Source of the DNA: Corythucha ciliata
Lineage: Eukaryota; Arthropoda; Insecta; Hemiptera; Tingidae
DNA length: 64,000 nt
Direction: 5' to 3'
Assembly (NCBI GenBank): GCA_038030265.1
Contig: CM075941.1
Coordinates: 40,858,164-40,922,163, forward strand
In this document: positions 37,099 through 46,700 of the stretch, piece after piece
How positions within the stretch are numbered: the stretch's first letter is position 1
How the letters are laid out: each line of letters starts with the position of its first letter
Notes under the pieces: model-generated
What the model was told of the DNA's origin: nothing
The model's database searches: none
What the model saw: only the letters and a program-made list of their open reading frames with translations
Position numbers and translations under genes: made by a program

Positions 37099-38000
37099 TA
37101 GCCACGAATATTACCGATTTTTGTCTGATAGAGGGTCCGGGGCGGAAACCCCCCCCCCCCGTTCCTTGGTACACTACTGCGTTGGGTCTGAAGTCCAAGG
37201 AAAAAGCTGGACGTACTCGGCCATTTTCGGGCTGCTTCAAGTCCAGAAAATCTGCTAAAACTAACTTCAACGTGAAACGCTCATTTTTGGAGATTTTATG
37301 GGGCTCTTCGTTGTGGTACTAGTGCTCCTTCGTTCGTATACTTGTAGCTCTGGGGGGGGGGATCTATCCCCCATAACCCCCCCGTACCTACGCCCCTGAT
37401 TATGTAGCTGGTACACCGCTTCACACGGGGGCAGAGGTGCTACTGCACTAAGGTCCTCGCTTCGAGCTCCCTAGCAGACTCGACACACCAAGTCAGTCGG
37501 GTTGGAAAATCGTTGAGCCGAGTCCTCGACAGTTAATTGAGCTATCCCTGTTGCAAGAATGAGTGAATGAAGACCGCTACACTTGGCGAATATTCGTATT
37601 TCCCGTAGTAATCGGAGAACTCGAATACCGAACATTCGGGACTCGGCGAATACCGAGCATCTCGTCCACACTATCGCGTATTTGACAAACATTTTGCTCG
37701 TTATTTGGCGAATACCATATGTGTGGAGCCGGCTTTACATAATAGTATGACCGTGAGCAGAACCTTTCCTCGCCGTGACAAAAAATTCCTATCAATATTC
37801 ACGTCCATCGCTCTCCGGTCAACTGATTCCGATTTTCCTAATCTCATGGCTTTCCGATCTAATCGCGCTGAAGATAGCTTGCCCAAAAACATTGTTCACC
37901 TTTGCCCTATGTAACTGCGATTTTAACGTCCTTTCACTTCCCATTTGCCCTAAGTCACTCTCCCGTACGTATTCCGGGCGTATTCCGTTTCTGGCGCAAA

Positions 38001-38409
38001 ATGCTGACTTCTGAATTGGGGGGCGTTATCGCCCACCATAATCTTCGGCATCGCAAAATTGATGAAGAATTTTGTTAGAAGTTGTTGGGAGGTCGAGGCG
38101 TCGGTCTTATTTGTGACGAAAACTTCTGTCCATTTACTATAGGCGTGTACTATTACCAAAAAATGATCATTTTTGATTGGCCCAGCATAGTCAATATGGA
38201 TTCTTTCCATGGTCCACTGGGAGTTTCCCAGCAATGGAATTCGCATTTACTTGGATTATTTCTAACAAGCTGGCAATGTTCGCAGTTCCGAATGTAATTA
38301 TCAATATCATGATGGATTTTCGGCCACCAAACAAAACTTCTGGCCAAGCGCTTAGTTTTTGTGACTTCCTGATGTCTTTCATGGAGCTCATGAAGAATCC
38401 TACGTCTTC
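38001..38409 (-). pseudogene. Gypsy integrase: zinc domain and N-terminal part of the catalytic core
   Basis: The HHCC zinc module (HELHERH, NCEHC) lies at about 38,400-38,260. After a frameshift comes the core with the first catalytic Asp in IDYAGPI (about 38,185) and the second in VGDNAPQF (about 38,030). The reading stops being integrase at 38,000, where the 5.3-kb insertion begins. Confidence 0.85.
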
Positions 38410-38582
38410 GGCTCGGCGCACACTAGGAGAAAAAAGTCGCCGACTCGCGCGTCGGCGTCGTCTCGGGGGTGAGACGACTCTCCCCCCGTGGAAAGCCCCA
38501 TAGAGTTCTATGTGTTTTTGCTGCACGAGTCGGACGCTGACGCGCGCGTCGGCGTCTTTTTTCTCCTTTTGTGCGCGGGGCC
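38410..38582. mobile_element. GC-rich MITE inserted in the Gypsy integrase
   Basis: Near-perfect terminal inverted repeats of over 45 bp: left GGCTCGGCGCACACTAGGAG and the complement of the right GGCCCCGCGCACAAAAGGAG, both followed by AAAAAAG and a CG-rich CGCGCGTCGGCGTC core. Integrase-domain coding continues on either side, so this is an insertion. No clean target duplication. Confidence 0.8.
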
Positions 38583-38905
38583 TAAGAGTTTACGACGAGA
38601 TAACGACCCTGACACCGTGGAAAATGCAATCATGCTGTAATGAAAATTCATTAATATTCACACCGAATGAAACCTTGCACGTTCTTTCATTTCCCCTGTG
38701 AAGTGCGTCGAAAAGAGGTTTCAAAAATGGATCTTTCTGGGTCTCAGAGGCAATAGTTTCAGCCTAAACTGGGAGTACTTCAACTTGCCGAAGAGCAAAC
38801 ACATCAAAATCGTCCATCACTTCGCTTTCTGCATGGCTTTCTTGAATGGGAAGTCTTGATATTGCGTCGGCGTTGGAGTTCTCTTCTGTTTTCCTGTAAA
38901 CGATG

Positions 38906-40063
38906 TCATAAGTGAAGAAAAAGTGCATAGTGTTGCATTCTTGATGCCGACAAGGGAGGAATTTCTTTATTCGGGTGAAATATTGACGTTAGAGGACGAT
39001 GATCAGTAATTAAAGTAAACTTCCGCCCATACAGGAATTTAAAAAAACGTTTCACCCCGAAGATAATCGCCAATGCTTCTTTGTCTATTTGACTGTACTT
39101 TTTTTCAGCTTCACTCAAGGTTCGACTTGTTGGTCTTTCAGAGCCATCTTCCATGACGTGGGATAAAACGGCTCCGACACCATAAGATCTTGCATCCGTT
39201 GCTAATGTAATTTTCCTTTTCGGATGATGATGTTCGAGAACTAACTCCGAACTGATCGCGTCTTTGATCCTTTGAAACGCTATTCGACATTTTTGATTAA
39301 AATTGAATTCTACGTTTTTCTTCAGAAGGGCATATAGCGGTTGGGCTATCGAACTCAAATTGGGGACAAATCTTCGATAAAAATTAACAAGTCCGATGAA
39401 AGCTTTGACTTGGGATGTATTTGTCGGTTCGGGAGCATCTTTGACAGCCGCCACTTTGTTGGGGCATTTGTGAATACCGTTTTCACTGATTTTAAAACCA
39501 CAGTATTTAATAATTTCATTCTTGAAAAATTCGATTTTTTCTTTGTTGATGCGCAAGTTATATTTTTCTAAACGAATAAAAACTTTCTCAAGTAACCGGT
39601 AATGGGAAGTGTAATCGACTGTGGCGAGGCAAACGTCATCAAAGAAAATAGCTGCTCCTTCGATACCTTCTAAGACTTGTTCAATTGTTCGCTGCCAAAT
39701 TGACGGCGCACAGCTGACGCCAAATGGAAGACGGTTTTGTTGGAACAAGCCTAAGTGAGTGTTAAGTGTCAAAAGTTCTCTGTCGTCCGGGTGAATTTCA
39801 ATATGAGTATAAGCCTGAGTAATATCGATTTTTGAATAAACTTTGTGATTGCCTAGTTTAACCAATAAATCCTCGATATTCGGTGTAGGATGTTCATCGA
39901 CTAGTAATTGAGGGTTCAGGGTTGTCTTAAAATCCCCACAGAGACGAATGCTCACATTTTTTTTAACGACCGTCACCACTGGGGTAGCATACTTTGAACG
40001 TTCGACTTTAGTGATTACTCCTTCATTTTCAAGGCTCTTAATTTCTTGCGTAAAACGTGGCAA
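38906..40063 (-). pseudogene. Gypsy reverse transcriptase and RNase H, 385-codon open remnant
   Basis: Shows RT motifs VSIRLCGDFKTTLNP, SKIDITQAYTHI, LPFGVSCAPSIWQ and the catalytic box FFDD (a variant of YxDD), then the GLVNFYRRFVPN linker and RNase H (LATDARSYGVGAV, SEAEKKYSQIDKEALAI, LITDHRPL). The D of FFDD and the RNase H acidic residues are present. The frame is lost just after MQHYALF, and the connection domain continues in another frame to about 38,650 with one stop. Confidence 0.92.
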
Positions 40064-40082
40064 TAAAGTAAAAGGAAGGAGT

Positions 40083-40457
40083 CTAGCTTATTCTGGCTTG
40101 AACTCCGGTGACTTTACCAATTCCGCCAGAGAAAATAGTTTGAAATTTCTGGATTAAATTTTGAAGGTTATGCTCAATAGAAAATGCAATTGAACGACAT
40201 TGTGCATCATTCTTTTGGAAATTCATGAGGTCATTCCAGTCTAACTTGAATTCTTGCATCCAATTCAAACCCAACATACTCTCAAAATTTTTTTTTACAA
40301 TGTAAAGTTTCAAATATTTCTCTTCATCACCGATTCTAACAAGAACTGTGGTTTCACCTTCTAATTCTACCAATTGATTTGTGTATGTCTTAAGTCTGAT
40401 AGGAGACGTTTGAATTTGTTTCCGGGGAAACAGGCGACGAAAAGTCGATTTACTCAT
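40083..40457 (-). pseudogene. Gypsy aspartic protease remnant, active site deleted
   Basis: The flap and C-terminal half are present (ETTVLVRIG, MLGLNWMQEF). The expected D-[ST]-G triad between KEVTFQI and MSKSTF is missing, and the frame breaks there. A short deletion therefore removed the catalytic loop. Confidence 0.75.
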
Positions 40458-41345
40458 TCAATTTGAAATGTTACCTCTTTGGAGTCAACCCATATTTTCG
40501 TCATGATTTTCTTTGTTGAAAGCGGTCTAGAAATAACTAAAATTGATTCTTCTACTACACCGTTACACGATTCGCCTGAAATGGACAAATTGTCACGAAC
40601 ATCTTGTTCGATTGAAGAAATACTTGTTTTTCTTGGGCAAGCAGGGGCAATGTGACAGCGATAGCAGGTTGCTTCTTTGAAACGGCAATTCGTTGAAGTG
40701 TGACCTGCTCGAGCACAGTGAATACATTTAGGCGTTCGGTGTTTCATTGTGTTCTTCGAGATTTGCTGCATTTTAACCCGAGCCGCACAACTGATATCCG
40801 AATCCTGAAAATTAATGACTCGTAAAGCGTTTTTGTTGGCTTCAAAGGTGCACGATAATTCAGTTGCTTTGTCGAATTTTAGATTTTCCACGTTCATGAG
40901 ATGTAATCTCAAATTCCCGTCTCGTAGGCCAAAAATCAACTGCGTACATAGTGCTTCGTCTAACCAAGCGTCGGTAAATTTACAATGGCGAGATTCTGTT
41001 TTCAATATTGAGACGAATTATTTAATTGTTTCGCCGTCGCTCTGAGTTCTAGATTGAAACCTGAAACGTTGAGCGTATTTATTAGGTGCAATATCGAAAA
41101 ATGTTGACAAAATAGTTAAAAACTGGTGAAAAGTTTTGGACTCAGGTGAATCCGGTTGGCACAGTGAATACACTTTCTCATAGGTGTGCTGTCCTATGGA
41201 CTCTAGAGAGCCAAAACTTCCTTTTTTTCGGGGATGTCACACAATCTAATGCAATTCGTCAACCGGTTGCTATAAGTCTCCCATGAACAAGTGGCCGGAT
41301 CGAACTCGGGAAGTTTGAAAGTGGTGTTATTGGAAAACAATCTCG
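40454..41345 (-). pseudogene. Gypsy gag remnant with zinc knuckles
   Basis: Starts at once after the primer site without a clear ATG (LPEFDPATCSWETY near 41,300), then a stop and frameshifts near 41,200 and 41,010. From 41,005 to 40,454 it is open and includes a CCHC knuckle CIHCARAGHTSTNC and a second Cys-rich CYRCHIAPAC. Gag packages the element RNA. Confidence 0.85.
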
Positions 41346-41353
41346 TCGTCCAG

Positions 41354-41463
41354 TTTTGTATTCAAGTGAACACGAAAATTAAAAGTTCATTTATTTTAGC
41401 GAATTGAGACAACAACAGTTAATAATCAGAAACCAACATGTGGTAACGTTGGAAACTACAACA
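41354..41463 (-). repeat. Gypsy 5' LTR (110 bp)
   Basis: Begins TGTTGTAGTTTCCAACGTTA on the minus strand and ends ..CTTGAATACAAAA. It differs from the 3' copy by about two substitutions plus a 36-bp segment absent from the 3' copy. Confidence 0.9.
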
Positions 41464-41833
41464 GTACTTTACTTCGAGGCCCAACTGCCAAAAAATGCTG
41501 ACCGGCGACAAAAGTGTAGGTCCGATTCTTTTTCCATGGGATATCTCATGATTAAAAACGCACCCTTAGAGAGTAAGGCCCTTGCCTTCGTATATTCGCA
41601 AACCAGACCATTTTTATTTTGTCGACCAAAATAATAAACCAATGGGTACTTGCACATTTTTCAAGCAATGATGTTTCTTGAAGAGGGATCTTCAACAAGA
41701 CAATTGCTCACATTAAACATTGAAAGCAATCATGGGATTTTTTAAAGTGAATTTTCAAACATTTTGAGTTGAAGTTTGATTACGTCGAAGGTTATTTAAT
41801 GAATGATTGTGTGAAGAAGAAGGGTAAAACGTG

Positions 41834-41999
41834 TTTTTTTTTATTTGGGACAATTTTTCTTGTTATTTGAAAACAAAAGAAATGTCTCAAATGTTTCCCT
41901 TGCACCATCCATCCCCTCCTGAAGAACTTTGAAATTTCTTTAAAAATCACCAGATGCACCAATCGGGCTGCAACTACCGTTGATTTCCTCTCTGCTTTC
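41834..41999. repeat. 160-bp direct repeat, copy 1
   Basis: Near-identical to 42,885-43,044 (TTATTTGGGACAATTTTTCT through CAACTACCGTTGATTTCC). Same orientation, about 1.05 kb apart. Confidence 0.9.
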
Positions 42000-42234
42000 G
42001 TATGAGACCCTAGTGAACCAAATCCGTTGATATGGCAGGGGTGTTCTCGGCGGAGGGGAGCTATTAAATTAATGCTATGCCTTACTGGACCACTCAATTA
42101 CCAAAAAATTTCATTGACATTGTAATTTGAGCCGTCTCTTTTATTTGATTTGCCTACAGCTTAATAAATCTTGAGTAAAAAATCCTGAGGCGGGCCAAAA
42201 AGGGAGGAACAAAAAAAAATTAAAAAAAAATTGT

Positions 42235-42305
42235 TTCGGATTCGAACCCAGGCACTCCGCATTCCGCAATGATGAAATTGTGACATACCATTTAACCTAA
42301 TGTAA
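42235..42305 (-). other. tRNA-like relic (possible SINE head)
   Basis: On the minus strand GCCTGGGTTCGAATCCGAAA matches a Pol III B-box (GGTTCGAATCC) and is followed by a T-run terminator. The 5' half does not fold into a convincing D-arm and anticodon arm, so this is not called a functional tRNA. Confidence 0.3.
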
Positions 42306-42310
42306 CTGAT

Positions 42311-42453
42311 CAGGGGGCTTATTCTCTAACTCCAAAGCAATAGCTTTTTCGAAGTCATATGTTTATTTCATTAATTTTCTTCAAACAAATGAATGAAATA
42401 AACACAAGGCTGGCGAAAAAAATATTGCTTGTTGTTAGAGAATAGGCCCCCTG
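42311..42453. mobile_element. 143-bp MITE with CAGGGGGC termini
   Basis: Left CAGGGGGCTTATTCTCTAAC and the complement of the right CAGGGGGCCTATTCTCTAAC differ at one position. Further complementary segments follow (ATGTTTATTTCATT). No clear target duplication. Confidence 0.8.
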
Positions 42454-42479
42454 AAAATTAACGTAATCTGAAAAAAGTT

Positions 42480-42880
42480 TTGTTCCGACAGCAGCCTGTC
42501 GGGAAAAGTGCATTTCATTCATGCGACAATCGAGTCAAACCTCATAAGTTAGAACGAGATCAATCAATTATGAATGAAATTTAGGCCGGGATAAAGATTT
42601 TAATTGCAAATAACTCCTCTAACAAGAGTCCGCTTTCCCATATCGTGTAGGCAACCAAACCGACTCTGTTTCATTTTTCATTTTCATCATTTTGTTCCCC
42701 CTCAGTTGGTGCAAAAAAAGGGGCCTGCGGAAAAAAGAAACATGATTTTATTATTTTGACTTTCTATACCACGGCCTAAATGTCATTCATAATTGATTGA
42801 TCTCGTTCTAACTTATGAGGTTTGACTCGATTGTCGCATGAATGAAATGCACTTTTCCCGACAGGCTGCTGTCGGAACAA
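42480..42880. mobile_element. 400-bp element with about 100-bp terminal inverted repeats
   Basis: Left TTGTTCCGACAGCAGCCTGT.. and right ..ACAGGCTGCTGTCGGAACAA match over about 100 bp (through GACTCGATTGTCGCATGAAT). A diverged relative of the terminus occurs near 43,209 (CCGGCAGCTGGTGGTCGG). No coding. Confidence 0.88.
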
Positions 42881-42884
42881 TTTG

Positions 42885-43044
42885 TTTTTTTTTTTTATTT
42901 GGGACAATTTTTCTTGTTATTTGAAAACAAAAGAAATGTCTCAAATGTTTCCCTTGCACCATCCATCCCCTCCTGAAGAACTTTGAAATTTCTTTAAAAA
43001 TCACCAGATGCACCAATCGGGCTGCAACTACCGTTGATTTCCTT
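42885..43044. repeat. 160-bp direct repeat, copy 2
   Basis: Second copy, starting four bases after the end of the inverted-repeat element at 42,480-42,880. The near identity implies a recent duplication or two copies of one short element. Confidence 0.9.
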
Positions 43045-43705
43045 CTCTCCAAGTGCCATTTCGTCGGTATACCTTGTCTCCCAAATCGGACATTCATGCA
43101 AGTTTCCCATTTTGATTTTTATAAATAATTTGAGCTAGTAAAAAATCATGGGTAACTGCGTATAAGCAGCTTTCTTAAAATGTCAACATACATAATATGA
43201 AACATTTTGCTCCGGCAGCTGGTGGTCGGAAAGAGTGCATTTCATTTCGTATACGGATACCCTAAGCCGTCCCAGAAGTAATAATGTTGAGACCATAATA
43301 CGTTTCGTTAATGTTTGACCCTCCCTCATAGTGTTTGCTTCCGGGGTTGTTTAAGCTGAAGTTAATGGGAATCAAAGGCTACTTCAAAATGGAATCATCG
43401 TACCGAATTATAATGCTTCTGGAATCAACTGATCATTTGTAGTGAATTTTGACCAGTTCAAGCCTTGATCAAGCGACTTCGTGAGGTGTCCACCTTTAAC
43501 CAATCGAAAACTGTGTGAACCTGTATCATATGCCCAGTACTTGCACCGCACTTCTTATCACTGCAACCTGGAGTCGTCTCTAGTTTGGTTTTAATATCGA
43601 GCTCGCTCCTAAAATTTATCGTGCCTATTTCCAGACACCTACCTACTTTTATTTCTTAATCGAATTTACTTAATAGATTTTGTTCCTCACTTTTTGTGCT
43701 TTCAG
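43045..43705. other. Upstream region or intron of Nup98, first coding exon not found
   Basis: The visible Nup98 coding starts at an acceptor in phase 1, so at least one upstream exon carrying the ATG exists. I scanned 41.4-43.7 kb and found no short ATG exon with a phase-compatible donor. Confidence 0.45.
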
Positions 43706-46700
43706 GCAGTAGTTTTGCGACGACTTCCGCCAGTTCACCATTTGGCCAGACGGCGTTTGGAAAACCAGCCACGACGGGGTTTAGCACTCCCGTGTTTGGC
43801 TCAGCGCCGAGTAACACATTATTCGGTGGTGGAACCACACAGCAGCCCAGTCTGTTTGGTTCGACAACATCCACGCCGGCATTCGGGCAGGCGCAAACAA
43901 CGCAACCCGCTTTTGGTGGTGAGAAAAAACAACAACAATACAATGTTTTCTCTCTCCTATGGTACTGTAAGTTATTTATGTATTTTTTTCGTTAGGTTTT
44001 ACGTCTACAAGTACCGGATCCACCGGTTTATTCGGAGCCCCTCAAAATGCTAGCACATCCGGTGGTCTGTTCGGCGCCACTACCACTTCGGCGTTTGGTC
44101 AGTCGAAGCCAGCTTTTGGTGGCTTCGGTCTTCAGCAACAACAGCCTCAGCAACCGGCAGGCGGTATGTTCGGCCAGCAGTCCCAGCCGCAAATGTCGCT
44201 ATTTGGACAGACTTCAACACAACCGACCTCTGGGCTGTTCGGTGGAACTGGCACGTCTGGTAATAGTTGTACGATTTGTGGTGAAGAAGTTGTGCCAATT
44301 TTAAATTTTGGTCGACTCATTTTACAGCTTTTGGAACGAGCACAGCTGTCGGTGTGGGTGGAACGGGTATTACCAAGTTCACTCCTGTTTCCAGTGTTGA
44401 TACTATGGTGAAAAATGGTGCTACTACGTCTATTAACACCAGGCATCACTGTATTTCTTGTATGAAAGAGTACGATAATAAGTCTTTAGAAGAATTACGA
44501 CTGGAAGATTATCTTGCCAACAGAAAGGGCCCGCAACAGGTGAAATCACGGGTTTTCAAGTAAGTTAAGGGCACTCTGAAAAGTGGTTTCATTTTAGGGC
44601 GCTCAATCTTCGACCGGTCTGTTCAGTGGAAACCAACAGACGTCACTATTTGGAACAAATACAAACACTGGTATGACCTTTCCTAGAATAATTATCTCCC
44701 TCGTGCCCCTTTTCTGAACCAAATTCAGCTGCAGGATTTGGAACTGGCACCTCCACGAATTTATTTGGAGCGACTACACCAGGCTCTTCGTTGTTTAATA
44801 AACCAACTGCAACTGCCTCTCCATTCGGTTCTACGGCAACTACGTCCACTAGTTCATTTGGTGGCTTCAGCACGGGCACAACACCGTCAATGTTCGGATC
44901 GAATAACTTGTCTTTAAATAAGCCGTTGAATTTTGGAAGTGAGTTTTCTTTGCGCCTTAATTATGATTCGTATCCTTAATAATGTATTGATATTTTTTCC
45001 ATCAGCGTCCCAAACTCCAGGAACAGGACTTTTTGGTTCAACAACACAAACTACCCCTGCTTTTGGCACGCAAACTTCATTTGGATCCTCCTTTGGCGCT
45101 CAACCTGTAAGGTTCAAATTTGTTGGGGGTCACGGGTAGAATTTCTCAAAATTAAACTTTATTTCACTCCTTGTTTGCTTTGTAGGCTCAAAATAACGGG
45201 CTTTTTGCCAATAAGTCGGCTTTTGCCCCGTCGTCAACGACTGGTTTTAGTTTCTCACAGCCAACTAGCACGACAACCAACTCCGTCTTTGGGCAGAAAC
45301 CAGCTACCACGGGGTTTAGCACTGGCTTCGGCGCTCCGAGTACAACAACCTCGTTTGGGACGCCATTCACCTCTAACTTTCAAAGTGGTTTTGGCTCCAA
45401 CTTTAAAACTAATACGTCGTTTAATTTCAACTCAACTCAACCCAGCAACACTTTAGGTATGCGTAATGTGTGAATCTCAATTTTGTGCAGTACTGACATG
45501 TTGTTGTTTTCTTTAGGCGCCAATTTAGGGAGCACTGGTACTTCGATTTTTAATAGCGCGTCTAAACCTTTGGGATTGTTCAACTCTAATAACACGCAGA
45601 GTCCATTCGGTGGTAGTCTCGGTGGAGCTGGCACGACGTTCAACACTGGGTCGAATTCATTAGGCCTGGGCCTTGGAGGTGGGCTAGGGTCAATGGGAGG
45701 TGGATTTGGTTCCGCTACTGGGTAAGCCTTTTACTTAATTACGTCATTTATGATTACGCTTCAAAACTGACGAGAACTTTTAATCTTTCAGTGGTAATTT
45801 AACGGCGCAGAACATACAGAATCCTATCAATCAACACATAGCGACCTACGCCGCTTTGCCATTCGGCGACTCCCGCCTTTTCAAAAATATATTGACGGTA
45901 AGTCGAAAGTTAAACGTATTTCTCTGTTGTTAGTCTTACGTCTAATATTTTCAGTCCGACGCTAAAAATGATGATGTTATCAAACCAACGAGCCCCGCTA
46001 CCCAAAAAGCTATATTATCGGGACAGAATTTCAAAATCTCTCCCAAAAATCCGACGAGAATTAAAGTTAAACCCATTGAGTCGAGTACCATCACCAAAGT
46101 AAGCGCACGAAGATGTTTCCTTCATAATTGATCTATCTGTAATCTCCCCCTTCCACCTCACAGAAATCCCTCTTCGATGATCTAGACCACGACGAAGACG
46201 TTACCAACGATATTCTGAATACAGTCAGGCCCAGTCCGAAGCGTCTTGTTCTCAAGCCAGCTCTAAACGTCGACTCAACTGTATCGCCCAGGAGTATTCT
46301 ACCCCTCCACGGGGTGTCCAATTTAATTAACGAAATGTCGCCGACAATTAAATCCAGTTCTAAAATTGCTTATAGGATCACTCGGTAAGTCGCTTTATTA
46401 TAAAATTGTGTTCCATGTTCAAGAATCTTCACGTCCTTCTTTAACATTTCAGAAATGCTTTTGATACAACCGACTTTCAAAATTCGATTCCTGGGTCTTC
46501 TACTCCTCATCCCGCCAAAAAGTACGAGTGAGGTTGTTATCAAGTATTAGAAATTGTATTTTAACTGTTTTTCTTATTTCAGGGATGCAGAACACCGTGA
46601 GCTGACAGCTTCGGAAGAAACAAGTCAGCCTGGGCAGAACAAATCGAATGAAAACGTACAATCCGCGTCTTCTAGTTCAGGTTGGTGAAATTATTGTTAT

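Larger units (their letters stand above)
33832..37398. mobile_element. hAT-like element carrying a family C array, 8-bp TSD ATTATGTA
   Basis: Left end CAGTGGCGTAGGTA and the complement of the right end CAGGGGCGTAGGTA form a 14-bp inverted repeat with one mismatch, each running into a G-run. Exact 8-bp duplication ATTATGTA at 33824-33831 and 37399-37406. Length 3,567 bp. The interior is a reverse family C array broken by three further insertions; no transposase frame. It sits inside the 5.3-kb insertion, itself inside the Gypsy element. Confidence 0.87.
32668..37995. mobile_element. 5.3-kb nested insertion in the Gypsy integrase, 5-bp duplication GCAAA
   Basis: GCAAA occurs on both sides (32663-32667 and 37996-38000). 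Removing the segment and one GCAAA brings the two integrase halves into the same frame with no missing or extra codon at the junction. No terminal inverted repeat is visible at the outermost ends. Inner related arms at about 32,963-33,090 and 37,583-37,735 (shared GGTATTCGCC) suggest that a TIR element forms its core. It has a TTTGGGCAAA-rich start. Confidence 0.75.
31752..41463 (-). mobile_element. Degenerate Ty3/Gypsy retrotransposon with 110-bp LTRs
   Basis: Flanked by an exact 5-bp duplication GTACT (31747-31751, 41464-41468). On the minus strand the order is LTR (41463-41354), TGG-initiated primer site directly after it, gag, protease, reverse transcriptase, RNase H, integrase, purine tract (31841-31826), LTR (31825-31752). 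The order and the integrase position downstream of RNase H fix it as Ty3/Gypsy. It is inactive: frameshifts in gag, after RNase H and in integrase, a deleted protease active site, a stop, a MITE insertion and a 5.3-kb insertion. No env was seen. It stands between the 5' ends of cic and Nup98. Confidence 0.93.
41469..42310. other. Non-coding segment upstream of Nup98
   Basis: No gene supported. Contains the first copy of a 160-bp direct repeat and the sequence the Gypsy element entered. Short open frames lack family resemblance. Confidence 0.4.

Noticed and set aside
43656..45646. Minus-strand open frames with Pro/Asn/Val-rich repeats
   Set aside because: Antisense shadows of the Nup98 FG-repeat exons.
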